The notes beneath the pieces are model-generated. The model was not told the DNA's origin and did not search any database. It saw nothing but the letters and a program-made list of their open reading frames with translations. Source: Ceratodon purpureus (taxonomy: Eukaryota; Streptophyta; Bryopsida; Pseudoditrichales; Ditrichaceae). From it: a DNA stretch of 64,000 nucleotides. The first letter of the stretch is position 1, and the number at the start of each line of letters is the position of its first letter. The DNA is taken from the NCBI GenBank assembly GCA_014871385.1, contig CM026423.1:6920967-6984966 (forward strand), read 5' to 3'. Both the position numbers and the translations under genes were made by a program. Positions 1-11,426 of this stretch are shown one piece after another.

Positions 1-112
1 TACTGAATGAAAAATCCATGTTCTGAGCTGCAACGCCTGCGTGCCCATGGTGAATCAAGAGCAGCACCAGCACCACGACTGTCACGCCTTGAGTCCACAT
101 CCAGGGGCTCAT
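1..112 (-). CDS. L-type lectin receptor kinase, 5' end only (cut by window edge)
   Basis: The minus strand opens with ATG at 112 and reads M-S-P-W-M-W-T-Q-G, a hydrophobic run (VTVVVLVLLLI), then HHGHAGVAAQN-MDFSF. This is a signal peptide followed by the start of a legume-lectin domain. It aligns with the start of the lectin protein at 27034-28155 (hydrophobic run, then VAAQN and an F-x-F motif). Only about 37 codons are visible; the rest lies left of the window. By analogy with the complete gene at 2586-4721 it should encode a plasma-membrane receptor with an outer lectin domain, one membrane helix and a kinase. Whether this copy has the kinase cannot be seen. Confidence 0.6.
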   Translation of the reverse strand, partial: MSPWMWTQGVTVVVLVLLLIHHGHAGVAAQNMDFSFS

Positions 113-2585
113 TAGGAGGCTCCACTGTGCTCATGTCACTCCGCTAATCACTCTCGCGAACCTTAAGCCAACACAACGATGTGCAATCTAGAATACAAAA
201 GTACGTGAATCTCGAACTCTACCTTCATACTTCTTCACCACTGGAAACTCAGAACAACCGCACCCTCTGAAAACGCCTCAACACTGTCTGCGAAACCCGT
301 CGATCTCAGTGCCTTCGGCACCCTAATTGCGATCCATTTCGAACTAAGTACTGAATAATCTAGAGACTTGGAAGTCAGTTCTTCCGGCCACTTGTGCAAA
401 TTCAGCACAACCCCCTCTATGCCACGAATCTCCATCGCTGCTGCGACGAGAGCTTGAGACACGAACTGATCATTACAGTAACAGGCACCAGGTTACAGCT
501 AGACGGCACCAGAGCTGAGAGAAGCGGCATCAGCGGGAGCACCAAGTTTAACCAACAGAGTTTTAACGATACCAAATCGTCGTTTACGCCGCCATTAAAA
601 CTTGGAATTCTAATTACCCCGATAACCAGGAGCTGATCCGAAGGTTGTCGATTGTCCACAGCGTGGAAAATGTGAACCAAATCGCGGTGGATATTCCGCA
701 GGATATTCCATAGGTGGAGCCTGCAGGAGAATTTGCATGGACTCGTACTTGTGAAAGGTGTTGAAAAATCAAACAATGTGGAGACCAGAGTCGGGAAGGT
801 TGTGAATTGTCGGGCCAGGATGCACAGCAGCACAGAAAGAGAGAGTTTAGAACGCCAAAAGTGAACATTAATCCCTACAGGGATGAGAGATTGGGTCTCG
901 TGTGATTTTGTGCAAGTTTGTATGACTAATCTTTGAACATAATGATCTTCTAAATGACGTATTATTTGTACACCTTCAAAATTTTGAAACATTACTGTAG
1001 GCTAAGATAAGTGTCAATCGAACGGTTACAGTAACTAAATTTAACACTAAACTTCTTTTACAGCCTTTTCCCACATAGGACTAGAAAATGGCAGTTTTCG
1101 CAGAAAAACAGTCCGTCGCTGTAGGGGTTAAGAGCAATTCTAGGGAGATTCCATCGTCCACTTTTCGGTTGATACATGTGTGATACTCATGTAGTGTTCG
1201 AGTGACACTACGGTAATACTGGCATGGTTTCCCGAGTTGTAATCCAATCAAGCGTGGAAGTAGCGGAAGCAAGAAATGCTTTTCTGAAAAGCCAGTTAAT
1301 TTATGCACCCACTGCAGTAATAGGATTAGTGTAGATGAGAATCTACGAGAAGCTGTAGAAGAGGGAGTGTAGACGAGGTTTCCGAGTCAGGAGAGGCTCG
1401 AGAGTAGGTGACTCGGCGTCCGGATGAGTCGTACCTTGTTGTTACTGCAGGTGGGGTAGAGATTCAGTACACCGAGCAACACCAAGTACATCACTGTTTG
1501 GAGCACCCATTTTTACCTGATGCCACCAACTAAAGTTATAAATATGGAAAACTAACCGTGCTGAATGTGGCATGCCACCAATCACATTGCTCAGATGGAA
1601 AATGACCCACATCGGAAGGGATGGGAGGAGCAGTAGAAAGTGAATTAAGAATCTATGAAGATCATATTTGGACTCTCCATAACGTTGTCGAACACCTGCG
1701 AGAAGAACCAGGAAATTGCCTCAAGAGTCAGAGAATCACCAGAACTAATGGATGAAGAATTCGGCTGAACTATCTGGGTGGGAGTGTGGGAGATCAGTTG
1801 GGATTGCTTCAAACCTGTTTACAATGAAGGTGCGAAGAATTACTGTGTGCACTGTCTGGCTTCCACAAGGAACTGATGAACTAATGCCATCTCGGGTGTC
1901 TAGCTGTATCATAATCTAATTGCTCACTCAATTCTACTTCCAACATCTCAAAATTGACTTAATCTGAGTTGCAACCGATTTTGGCTGAAGTTTTTTGCAA
2001 TGACACAAACATGCTCCTGAATTACATGTATTGCAAGTGGTCTTCTTTCTACTGCCCTGGGATTCAACCATGTGGAAGCTATGTCGTAGGAACTCTGCCA
2101 CAGAAGTGAAGGCAGTATTTCCTACCTTGTCTACATATCAACTTCTTTGAAGAAATCTTGGAAGAATGGGAGCTGAAAGGGAACAAACCCGAATGCAATA
2201 AGCAACTTGTTCTAAATCCTCAACAGTTTGCAGATGGAGCGCTGACATAGCATGTTCAAACAATCTTCACGTGAGTGACACCCTCTATGATCTTGCAGCA
2301 ATTCAAGGAGAAGTAACGGAGCTTGGTCAAACTTCCAGTTCCGAACAAACGTTACATGATCATGGGAAGGAAGAGGATATATAACCTCGAAAAATGATTC
2401 GTCGTTCAGGCTGCGCATGGCCTCGTTCCTCCATTTAAGAAAGTTTGATCAGTCAATAACATTGCCATTCGAGGTGACTGTATCATGCGTGTTGCAACCA
2501 AGGCTGGAGCTTATAGTCTTTAGGTCAATGCACAATGAGTTAGCCAGCCATGGATCACCATGGACTTCAAAAGAGAGGCTGGATT
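113..2585. other. Intergenic spacer with one diverged dispersed repeat
   Basis: No convincing gene. The open frames here (for example 417-992 minus) have no recognisable domain. Positions about 1031-1135 match about 8399-8505 at roughly 75-80% by eye, with shared stretches such as AGAAAATGGCA and TTTTACAGCC. This is probably a fragment of an old dispersed repeat. The segment lies upstream of the partial gene at 1-112 and downstream of the gene at 2586-4721. Confidence 0.4.
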
Positions 2586-4721
2586 TTACGTCGTGGCGGT
2601 TCCCTCAGATAATGCCCATGTCTGGAAGCTACTCATGTTCGACGATAGCGAAGTCTTGAGCCCATCCGAAGATGTCACAGAGTACTGATTGTAAGGTATA
2701 GCGGTTGGTAACGGAGGCAACTCCATCGCTCCCAACTCACTCCCTTTGAGCCACTGGCTTACAACTCTTATGGAAGGCCGCTCGCTCGGATTCGGAAGGC
2801 AACAGAGGAGACCCACGTGCAAAGCATTTGCTATCGCCTTCTTCTCTTCGGATGTGGCACCTCCGGTAGTCATGTCTGTGACATGCTCTTGGCTACCAGC
2901 CACTGCCGGATCGAATTGAGCTAGTTTCCCCGTTGTTGAGGCTAAGAGTTTTGGATCTGCCACTTGCAAGATGTTCCCAACTTCGTGTGCGCGCCACACA
3001 ATGTCCAGCAACACAACATCATCGGGATCAACAGAGACCTGCCTCGCCAACGGCCTCCTCCCACACACCACTTCCAGCACCAGGATACCGAAGGCATACA
3101 CATCCGTCTCCTTGGTTGCCCTTCCCGTGTAATGCATTTCAGGAGCCATGTAGCCCAACGTTCCCGCCAGCAATGTCGTCTTCTCCAGCTTGTGGTGGTC
3201 GATCAGACGAGCAAGCCCAAAGTCGCCCAAATAGGGGTTGAAATCAGTGTCCAGCATCACGTTACTGGACTTGATGTCCCGGTGTAGCACGCATTGCATA
3301 CACTCCTCGTGCAAATATGCCAGACCTGACGCTACCCCTGCTAGAATGAAATGTCGCTTATTCCAACATAAGCCCGAGTCGTTGTGGAATAGCCACTTAT
3401 CCAAGCTGCCGTTGCTCATGTAGTCGTAAACAAGCAACAGCCCTTCTTTCGCCTGACACCACCCTCGCAGCTGCAGCAAATTCCGGTGCCGGATCTGCCT
3501 CAGGCTCGTTGCCTCGGCGAGGAAGCTCTCTTCTCCCTGCTCTTTGTTGTTCTTGATCCGCTTCACCGCCACCAGAGTTCCCGAGGGCAGGGTACCTCTG
3601 AAGACATCGCCAAATGACCCACCCGAGAGAAGCTCGCTATCGTTGAAATTCTTGGTGGCCCTTCTTAGTTCTCTGTACGTGAAAGCACGCGGGGTATCAC
3701 TCGAACTCAAACTTGATATTTTGTGTTTCTCCGAGAATTCTCTCTGTTTGGTCTTGAATCTGAACAGCAAGAATATCCCTATCAAAGCTGCTCCCAAAAT
3801 CGCTACGCCAATGCCCACAATGGCTCCCGCTTCAAGCAATTTTCGTGGTGGATTTGCTGACTTGGGAAGAGCAGTGCTGTTGAAGTTCCAAGCTCTGATT
3901 CGATGCACCTCACGAGACCAGAATGTGCTTCCGGTAAATCCAACATACATTTCTTCGTTTTCCAGAATAGAGTCGTCTAATTGAACCTCGGAAACCCTAA
4001 TCACTGGGTTTGTTGGTTTTCCGCTGCTAGCCAGTGAGCCATTTCGGAACCGAACCTCAAGCGTGTGTGCTGCACTGTCGTAATCAATCCAAGCTGAGAA
4101 ATCCCCTTTGTCACCACAGAGGAGATGACATTGAGTTATGTTATTACCACAAAGGTTGTAAGTATGTTCACGCGTCGTGCCCTGGCTACTGATGACGACG
4201 CCGATGTTGCTGTCACTAGGGTCGGAAATGCCTGAGACATTGGTGAGCGCGCTGTCGAACTTCACGGCGAAGACGCGGTTTGTGGGGCTCGTGTCGGTGC
4301 TGTCAAACGTGCACATGCCCTTCCCTCGACGAGTGTACTCCACGGCGCTTATGTTGGGCCTCGCCGCAAACATGAAGACCATCCCAGATCCACAGGAAGT
4401 GGAATTAGGGTCTAGTTGTAGGAAGGCGAAGGTGAAGGACGTGCTGAAGGAAGCCGCTTTGCCGGATGCTCTGTCCACCATCCGTACTTTGTCTTTGTAC
4501 AAGAGCCTTCCGCATTCTTGGTCGAGGAGCCCGGTGGTGTAAGTCCTGTGGTTTATGTCGAAGGACTCAAAGGATCCATTGAAACTGACATCATCAACCT
4601 TCAACAGGCTATTATCGTCCGCTACAAACGAAGGGAAGGAGAAATTTGTGATCTGACCTTGAGCAAGTGATCGCTCACAGAATAGAAGAAGCACCCACAG
4701 GAGAACCACTTCAGTCTTCAT
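2586..4721 (-). CDS. L-type lectin-domain receptor kinase
   Basis: A single exon of 711 residues, the usual length for plant L-type lectin receptor kinases. Residues 1-20 are a signal peptide (VVLLWVLLLF core). Residues about 24-281 are a legume-lectin domain with several N-glycosylation sites. Residues 298-320 form one membrane helix. Residues about 362-660 are a Ser/Thr kinase with Gly loop GGSFG (367-371), catalytic Lys in VAVK (388), HRDIKSSN (480-487), DFG (500-502) and APE (526-528). All catalytic residues are present and HRD is the RD type. Family members sit in the plasma membrane and sense extracellular or wall-derived signals in defence and development. The ligand cannot be told from sequence. 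The start is the first ATG and gives a good signal peptide. Intronless structure is normal for the family. Confidence 0.93.
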   Translation of the reverse strand: MKTEVVLLWVLLLFCERSLAQGQITNFSFPSFVADDNSLLKVDDVSFNGSFESFDINHRTYTTGLLDQECGRLLYKDKVRMVDRASGKAASFSTSFTFAFLQLDPNSTSCGSGMVFMFAARPNISAVEYTRRGKGMCTFDSTDTSPTNRVFAVKFDSALTNVSGISDPSDSNIGVVISSQGTTREHTYNLCGNNITQCHLLCGDKGDFSAWIDYDSAAHTLEVRFRNGSLASSGKPTNPVIRVSEVQLDDSILENEEMYVGFTGSTFWSREVHRIRAWNFNSTALPKSANPPRKLLEAGAIVGIGVAILGAALIGIFLLFRFKTKQREFSEKHKISSLSSSDTPRAFTYRELRRATKNFNDSELLSGGSFGDVFRGTLPSGTLVAVKRIKNNKEQGEESFLAEATSLRQIRHRNLLQLRGWCQAKEGLLLVYDYMSNGSLDKWLFHNDSGLCWNKRHFILAGVASGLAYLHEECMQCVLHRDIKSSNVMLDTDFNPYLGDFGLARLIDHHKLEKTTLLAGTLGYMAPEMHYTGRATKETDVYAFGILVLEVVCGRRPLARQVSVDPDDVVLLDIVWRAHEVGNILQVADPKLLASTTGKLAQFDPAVAGSQEHVTDMTTGGATSEEKKAIANALHVGLLCCLPNPSERPSIRVVSQWLKGSELGAMELPPLPTAIPYNQYSVTSSDGLKTSLSSNMSSFQTWALSEGTATT

Positions 4722-6005
4722 CGAGCTCGATACTGTGGTCAGTGTCAGTGGTCCATCCAGTTGAACATATCAACGTCGAAGCTTGCAAATTCCTGCCGAT
4801 ACTTTGCGTTGCATCTGTAACCTAACTACTCATCCTAAAGCCTACTTTTTGATGCATCGCTTCGCTCTTGTGAGAATTTGATGGAGAGAAACGAGACAGG
4901 TGATTGAGAATTCTGCACTGGCCTTGCTCTGCTGCAACAGCTGCTGGTCTCCTTTGCTGAGTTGAAAGTCATGGCCTGGACGTCCACGGCTGGAGTGGAT
5001 CTAGACGTGTGGAAGACATGTTTGATTGTAGCCGACTCGTAAAAAGCGTCTGTGTAGAGTCTTGTTGACAAATTGGACCAGGCACTGTTGAGAAGTAGAA
5101 TTTATGAGTCCATAATTTCATGGCAGTGGTGAGGCTAACTCGGAGAAATCGTCGTTAGTCAACTGATAAAGATGAAATTGACCTTATCAGCGAACAACGT
5201 AATTGGGGTCAACATTGAACAATTGTAGCACATTGGGCACTTTTGCACGCCGTGAACTGCAATTAACAAGGAATGCAAAGAAAGAAGTACCGCCAGTTTT
5301 CAGCAGTCGGCTGATAGCTTAAGTTCGGGTTGTCGTGAGCAGGGAACAATAATCTAGCATGCGAAGGATCTTTGCTTATTTGATGTCAAAGCTCGTTCAC
5401 AGCCAAGATTGCTGCGCTCATCCTCATCACCAGCTAACTTACGATGGCTTCTTTTCCAAATGCTGGCGTCTAGTTCATTAACGTGACTTACGAATCCGGT
5501 TAAGTCTTGTCTAGACTTCGATTTGTGCACTACCGCAACTTCTCTTGAACCAGTTTCAATCTTAATAAGTCAACAGTGGTAATTAAAGTGCGATTAAGTT
5601 CTTTGCATTTGCTCTCCTTATCCTTGTGTGAAACAAACAATCTTATAGTAGACATAACAAGCCGTGAGGCAAAAAGAGAAATTCGTACTCCAGCAATAAG
5701 ACCTCAAATAATCTAGTGCACAACTTGTACACCCCTAAGTGACCAAGGACCACGTATTATATTGCAGAAATGGCTAAGACATCAAAGAATCTGGACACAC
5801 CAATTCTCGCGTCTTAGTGAGGACGTACTGTTTAATCGAAAACTCAACGTGCTAAGAAGTTGGCCACCAGTCAGGCCAAAAAGGTTGGCATACGGGTAGC
5901 GGTGACTATAATTGCAACCAAGAAGTTCTTCGAAGTCACTACGAATCTATCTCGTCTTCGGGCAAGAGTACTATAGCCTCAGGTAACACAAGCTACATGA
6001 CCGTT
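4722..6005. other. Intergenic spacer
   Basis: Upstream region of the lectin receptor kinase and 3' flank of the peroxiredoxin gene. No protein-like frame, repeat or RNA gene was recognised. Confidence 0.4.
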
Positions 6006-7453
6006 CTACATTCCTTTCAACAGTGTCTCGGCGTCAGATACTTTGAAGTCTGAAGGAACCTCTTCCACATTCAAAACCTTGATGTTCCCATCTTCAACCA
6101 ACGCCGCGTACCTGCATTACACCAACATGTGTCATTCCCCTTATTCGCTAAGGCTGTCATCAAACGGAAGTAATGCAGGACTCTGACCGTCTCAAGTTTC
6201 AATCAATCAATATGGAAGTATTACCTTTGTGAGCGGGGTCCAAGAAGTGCGCCTGTCAGATCGAGATCTAGGCCGAGGGTCTTGTGAAACTTCCCATCGA
6301 AGTCACCGTAGAATTTGATCTGGAGCCAGCCATTGAGTCATAAGTCAGTTATACAAGTTCCCAAGCTTAGAAACCTCCAACAACACGTTCCAGACAATTG
6401 CAAACCAATTACAAATTAAGACTGTTCACCTTGCCCTTGGCGCCCAACTTCTCTGCCCAGGCGTTCATGGTATAAGGATCATTCACAGAGACACACACAA
6501 TGGAATCCACTCCCTTCTCCTTGAACTTGTCGCAGTTGTTCATGAAACTCGGAACATGTTTCTGAGAACAAACCCCTGTAAATGCTCCCTGCACAAAAAA
6601 CAGCACACACAACTTCAAATCACACATCCTCCTGTACACATATTCCACCCTTCTAAAAACAAGACAGAAACGCAAGTACCCATCCACTTCAACCCTCCTA
6701 ACCCTAATTAATTCTCAAACCACGGAGCTAATAAGCCCAACAACAGAATCACCAACAACTTCAGCTACCCATCCTAAACACCAGATGTAAGTAAACCAAA
6801 GTCCACAGATCGCCACACTTACAGGAAGACCAAAGATAGCAATCTTCTTGCCCTGCAAAAAAATCCCACCCACCAGAAACTCAACGTCAAAACCTAATCA
6901 ACACCCAACATAACCCACATACAAAAAAACAATCACCTCATCTTCAAATCAAACCAAACAACACCAGCAACTAAAACACAAACTCTAGCCAAAACCCTGG
7001 TCAATTCAGGAAACAGAAAAACTACACTCTAACGATACACACCACCACATTCTAGCACTCCAACACACCAACCACACAACCACACCAAAATCAAAACTCC
7101 ACCAAAATCCGATCCTCTACAACACACAAAACCACATTCCTACAACGAATTCATCAACGCACACCATATCCCGAATCCACCATGCTAAAATTCTAGACAC
7201 AATTGCCCATCCTAAAAGGCAATACTAAAATACGAAATCGACATAAGATAAACATGTGCAGCAATGAAGCACTCACCTTGAAAAGCTCGGAGAGGGAGGT
7301 GGTGGAGAACTTGGAGGAGACGCCCTCGTCCCAGGTGCGAGCCTCCTGCAGCGCGACCTCGGAGTCGAGGTCGATCCGCATGGCAGCCGAGCTCATGGTC
7401 ACGGCGCTCCTCCACAGGCCCTGGCCCCTCTGGCGCACCATCATCGCCGCCAT
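6006..7453 (-). CDS. PRXIIF: Type II peroxiredoxin, mitochondrial PRXIIF type
   Basis: Thiol peroxidase that reduces H2O2 and alkyl hydroperoxides using glutaredoxin or thioredoxin. Five exons fit with GT-AG junctions and continuous phase: 7277-7453, 6823-6852, 6430-6588, 6225-6319 and 6006-6111 (567 nt, 188 residues). The peroxidatic Cys lies in PGAFTGVCSQKHVPSF and the resolving Cys in IVCVSVNDPY. The sequence ARTWDEGVSSKFSTT before the catalytic domain and an Arg/Ala-rich N-terminus are typical of the mitochondrial IIF isoform. The C-terminal VEEVPSDFKVS also matches plant IIF. Exon 2 is only 30 nt and encodes exactly GKKIAIFGLP. The start chosen is ATG 7453 (MAAMMVRQRG), which gives a compact transit peptide. 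An in-frame ATG at 7543 would add 30 Arg/Ala-rich residues and cannot be excluded. Confidence 0.9.
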
Positions 7454-8601
7454 CGCTGCAACTGCAACTGCAACTGCTCTTCGAACTCCAACGCAGGCTC
7501 CGACTCTAGCTCGGCGTTTGGAATGCTTGCGAAGCTTGAGCAATGGCGCAGCTGGTGTCTAGAATTTGGAGGAGAGCGTCGAAGCGTCTGGTGCCTTGGC
7601 CATGGCTGACGGTGCCCGGGCTCAAATCTAGGGGCGTTGTGGATCTTGGGGTTTGTGCGTCGATGGTCCAGTTGAGGTCGTCGTTGCTGACACGCGGAAA
7701 TTCATGGATATTTTCTCGAATATTTTTAAAAAAAATATTAAATTCTTAATTTATTTTTTTCTTTTCTGGAACTAAATGGAATGCAACTTCCATTGAAAGG
7801 AAGAGTTTCATGTTTGTGATGCTTTATTATTTGTTGGGGCATGTGTTTCCGTCATTTGTTGGAGTTGAATGAACATCGCACTGCGTGCAACTTTTCTAGT
7901 GCAGCGGATTTGTTTTTGTGAGGTGGCTAAAAGTCTATTATACTAAGGGATGAAAAGAAAAGAAAAAATATAGTTATTTTTAATGCAGTGAACGTGGCTT
8001 TAGTGTTAGTTGGTTGAGTATCTTGTGTAAATGTCTGAAGACAAAGATTATGAGTGTATGACTATTGCGAATTAAGAAGGTAATACTACTATACCTATTA
8101 GTTCAAAGAACTAATTTTCCACTTTGGTGGATCATTTATTAGGGTATTAGTTGATTATTTCAAGACTATGTTTTTGTATTGAAATGGGCAATGTATGACA
8201 AGTGAGAGTATTGTTTATTTCTTCAAGTGTTTAAGATTCTAATGGAATAAGAAATCCATTCAAATTTCTTGTAATTTTGAGGAGGTTTTTATGACTTATC
8301 ATAGAACATTATGCTCTTCTTAATAAGATAAAATCTATCTTCAAAACTTGGAAAAAATATGCCAAGGTCTTATTTTATGTGAGATCTTACAATTGCAATA
8401 AATAAATTTAATACTAAACTTTTTTACAGCCCTTTCTTGGAACAAATCCAGAAAATGGCAAATTTTGCAGAAATAAGTCCACCTTCAGGGGCTAATGAGA
8501 AGGAAAAGACTGCAAAACTCAAAATAAATAAATTATATATATGTTAAAATGTCAATTATGTCATGAATGACTATTTGCTTCATAATTCAAATTCTGGAGT
8601 A
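7454..8601. other. AT-rich spacer with diverged repeat copy
   Basis: Peroxiredoxin promoter side, then AT-rich DNA. Positions about 8399-8505 are the second copy of the dispersed repeat also seen at about 1031-1135. No gene seen. Confidence 0.4.
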
Positions 8602-8606
8602 CTCAT
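8602..8606. repeat. Target site duplication of copia element (left), CTCAT
   Basis: CTCAT directly before the left LTR. The same five bases follow the right LTR at 13068-13072. Five bases is the usual duplication for copia elements. Confidence 0.9.
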
Positions 8607-8845
8607 TGTTACAAAGCTCAGACAAAAGGGAAAAATGAAAAATGGAAAGTCTATGGTAGCCTTCAGGCTCCACTTATTTATTGCCTCATGGGTGATAACT
8701 TCAAGGCCCTTTGGGTGATAATATTAAGGGATTAACTGTGACTAACTTAGTGTTCTAGTCTACTTCAGTCTAAGACACCCGGGAGTTGCATGTCGGTGCT
8801 CCCGAGGTCGCATCCTTCTAGAACCTTTCTAGAACCTTTCTAACA
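8607..8845 (-). repeat. 3' LTR of copia element
   Basis: 239 bp, TGTTAG...TAACA in sense, with TG/CA ends. The sense U3 begins with an 11-bp direct repeat containing two TTCTAGAA palindromes (plus strand 8815-8845), resembling heat-shock elements. A TATA-like AATAAATAAG lies near 8671-8683. Confidence 0.92.
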
Positions 8846-8854
8846 CTCCTCCTC
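8846..8854 (-). other. Polypurine tract of copia element
   Basis: Sense strand reads GAGGAGGAG directly next to the 3' LTR, the expected place for plus-strand priming. Confidence 0.7.
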
Positions 8855-8938
8855 GACCTAGGAGCACCTCATTAAAAACTCACCTTTGAGGAAAAACCCC
8901 AGTGGGGAAAACTCTCGGGTGAGAAAAGAGTATGTCCT

Positions 8939-9208
8939 CTAAAATTGGTTAAGATGAATGAAAATTTTGACCGCGGCGAGGTAACGTTGCTTATCAAGTT
9001 CTTCCTCCTCCTCCTCGCAAGGTCGATAAAGATCCTCTCTAGCCTTGCTTCGGCCAATCATCGGTGCTGAGATGGGGTTGGAATTTGCGATGTTGAAGTG
9101 CTTCGATTTCTTCACATAAGTCTCTTGATGAAAAAGAATACTTCCGTCGGAGAGGTGATGAACCTGCAAGCCTAAACCGAAGCTAGTCCGACCAACATAT
9201 ACTAGCAA
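8939..9208 (-). pseudogene. Copia reverse-transcriptase C-terminal fragment
   Basis: The frame reads GLGLQVHHLSDGSILFHQ, then ETYVKK...FNIANSNPISAPMIGRS, ending in an acidic run and QRYLAAV. This is the end of a copia polymerase, just before the RNase H region (compare the GLQIE..GIFVHQ..YVEKLL pattern of the family). It stops soon after, with no YVDD motif and no RNase H. What remains is a scrap left by internal deletion. Confidence 0.75.
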
Positions 9209-9346
9209 GATAACATAACCAATATCCTTACGAAGTACAAAGATGAAAAGAAGAGTTGTGTGACAAGTGAACCCGTGAGTTGAGAGAAAGCGTTGAAGAT
9301 AATGATACTACGCTTTTTCCGCTTGCTTAAGTCCATAAAACTCTTT

Positions 9347-10861
9347 TCAGAGCTTGAGGCCACTGAACTCTCCGTGCTGGGGAGTTGGGCTCATTGTAGC
9401 TGCCGCAATCAATAGTTCATAAAGTCCACTGGTACCTTCTTGTACCGTGGCAAGCAATTGCGCCCCTTTACGGAGTTCTAGCGCCCTTTCATCATCACCT
9501 TCCCCTTGGGTGAAGGCGTGGATCTCATTTGCACGCAAGTCCTGGTAGCTGATCAGACTACGGGGTGCGGCTGGAGCATACATAGCTCTTTCACACTCGA
9601 GGGGGAATCCCCCGGGCAATACTATTGTTGCCCGGCCCTCACGGAACTTAAGTTTCCGTCTTCCGGCAAAGGTAGTAATAGTGCACTCTTGCCAGGGACC
9701 CTCCAAGCAATTGGCCTCAAAGAACTGAGGATCTCGAAAAATAGAATGAGTAGATGCGCTATCTAGAAGTGCTATGTTAGACCGTGAACTTATACGAGAC
9801 AAACAGACCATATAATTTTCGATGCCATTGAAAGAGGGTGCATCGAGAGTGTGCACTTCTCTCTTCTCCTCTTTCATTTTCTGTAACTCCCTGTACATTT
9901 CAACAAAGTACTCGGGGGTACGACATCCTCTAGCAAAATGACCCTGTCGTCCACATCGGTGACACGTATCTCTAGCGGGACTAGTTCTAGGAGACTGACT
10001 AGACTGACTCTGATAGCGTTGATGATATTCATGGTTGTTGTGATACCTGGAATAGTCCCGACCCTCATTATGATAACGTTGATTGGACTGATATCGATGG
10101 TCTTCTCTTCTTGAGGAATATCGACCATCACGCCCTCTGCCACGACCACTTGTACTTCGGGGTTGACGTTTGGCTGCTTCAGTGTTGTGAGTCTCATGCT
10201 CTTGCTCCTTCTTAGTAGGAACAATTGACGGTTGAGGAGTTGAGGGTTTCTGAGTGGAATCAATCTCCCGGACTGGTCGTTCCTCCGTATTCTTCAATCG
10301 AACTAACGCCTTCTTCTCAGCTTGATACAACTTACTCATGAGGTCAGAATGACACTTATAATTCATATTGTCATATTGCTCAGCAAGAACAGAACTAGCA
10401 GGAGGAAAGGTTGAGAGTGTCTTCTCAATAAGCTGCTCCTCGGTGATCACGTCCCCACATAGACGAAGTTGTGCAACAATGCGGTGCATCTCTGCATCAT
10501 AAGCCTTCAAGTTTGGAAAATCAATCACACGCAACCTATACCAATCAGTGCGTGCCTGTGGCAAAAATAGAGTCTTCTCATGTCGGAAACGAGTTTGCAA
10601 CTGCTTCGATAACTCTGTCGGATTGTTGACTTGAATGTACTATGATCGCAATGAGGGGTCAATGTGACGGCGAAGTATCATCAAAGCTTGATGCTTCCAA
10701 GAACTTTGAAGCGTAGCCGCTGTCTGGGCGTTCAAAGCTCCGTCCAATTCCTCTGCACATAGGAAGGTAGTCATTTCATTAGACCATTCCAAAAAATTAG
10801 TGCCATCAGCCGCCAAAGGATCGAACAGGAGAGTCTTGATCTTGGCTTCGGACTTAGCCAT
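9347..10861 (-). pseudogene. Copia gag-protease, interrupted by one nonsense codon
   Basis: Translation from ATG 10861 (MAKSEAKIKTLLFDPL) gives a copia gag. A single in-frame TAG at 10640-10642 breaks it after DPSLRS, and the same frame runs on to 9347, about 504 codons in all. The gag core is followed by an Arg/Tyr-rich stretch, a CCHC zinc knuckle (CHRCGRQGHFARGC) and a retropepsin-like active site (LLDSASTHSIF). The frame ends after the protease, where integrase would normally follow. The intact frame on both sides of one nonsense codon suggests recent inactivation. Suppression of TAG cannot be excluded, but no readthrough context was recognised. Confidence 0.85.
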
Positions 10862-11157
10862 GACGAAGGAAAGAGCTCTTCAAGAGCTGGCCCACTCGGA
10901 AGCTTGTCAATTCCTAGGAGGGGCACGGCCACACAAACTGCTCCAACTTCCGTGTGACAGAAACCTTCGTTGCACGGTCAGTGAGTTCCGATGTTACCTA
11001 GGGAAGATATAGAAATCAACACCTAGAAACAAAAACTCAAAAACCAAGAGTGGAAATAAAATCTGAGTGAGGGGAAATATAAGGTCACTCCCGATTGTGG
11101 CTGAAGTCGTCTGTCTTGCGGTCTGTTGGCGGTCCTCGTGCTTGCAGTCCTACAACT

Positions 11158-11320
11158 TGGTACTGATGGAAAAACCAAGGTTGATGAAAAGACCAAGGTT
11201 GATGGAAAAACCAAGGTTGATGAAAAGACCGAGGTTGATGGAAAAACCAAGGTTGATGAAAAGACCGAGGTTGATGGAAAAGCCAAGGTTGATGGAAAAA
11301 CCAAGGTTGATGAATCACAG
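11158..11320. repeat. Tandem repeat, about 15/30-bp unit, in copia leader
   Basis: About eleven copies of a unit like ACCAAGGTTGATGGAAAA alternating with GACCGAGGTTGATGAAAA. The repeats keep several frames open and create low-complexity open frames on both strands, which are not genes. The block lies between the primer-binding site and gag. Confidence 0.85.
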
Positions 11321-11426
11321 AGCCAAAACAGACAACTCAGAGAGCAAAAGGAGAGAAATGAGAGAGGCAAAGCATAGAAATGAGAGAGCCAAAAAGATAA
11401 AAACCAAAGCTGTAAATGTAATAACA

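Noticed and set aside
417..992. 191-codon open frame on the minus strand
   Set aside because: No domain, no splice logic, several overlapping frames; probably chance.
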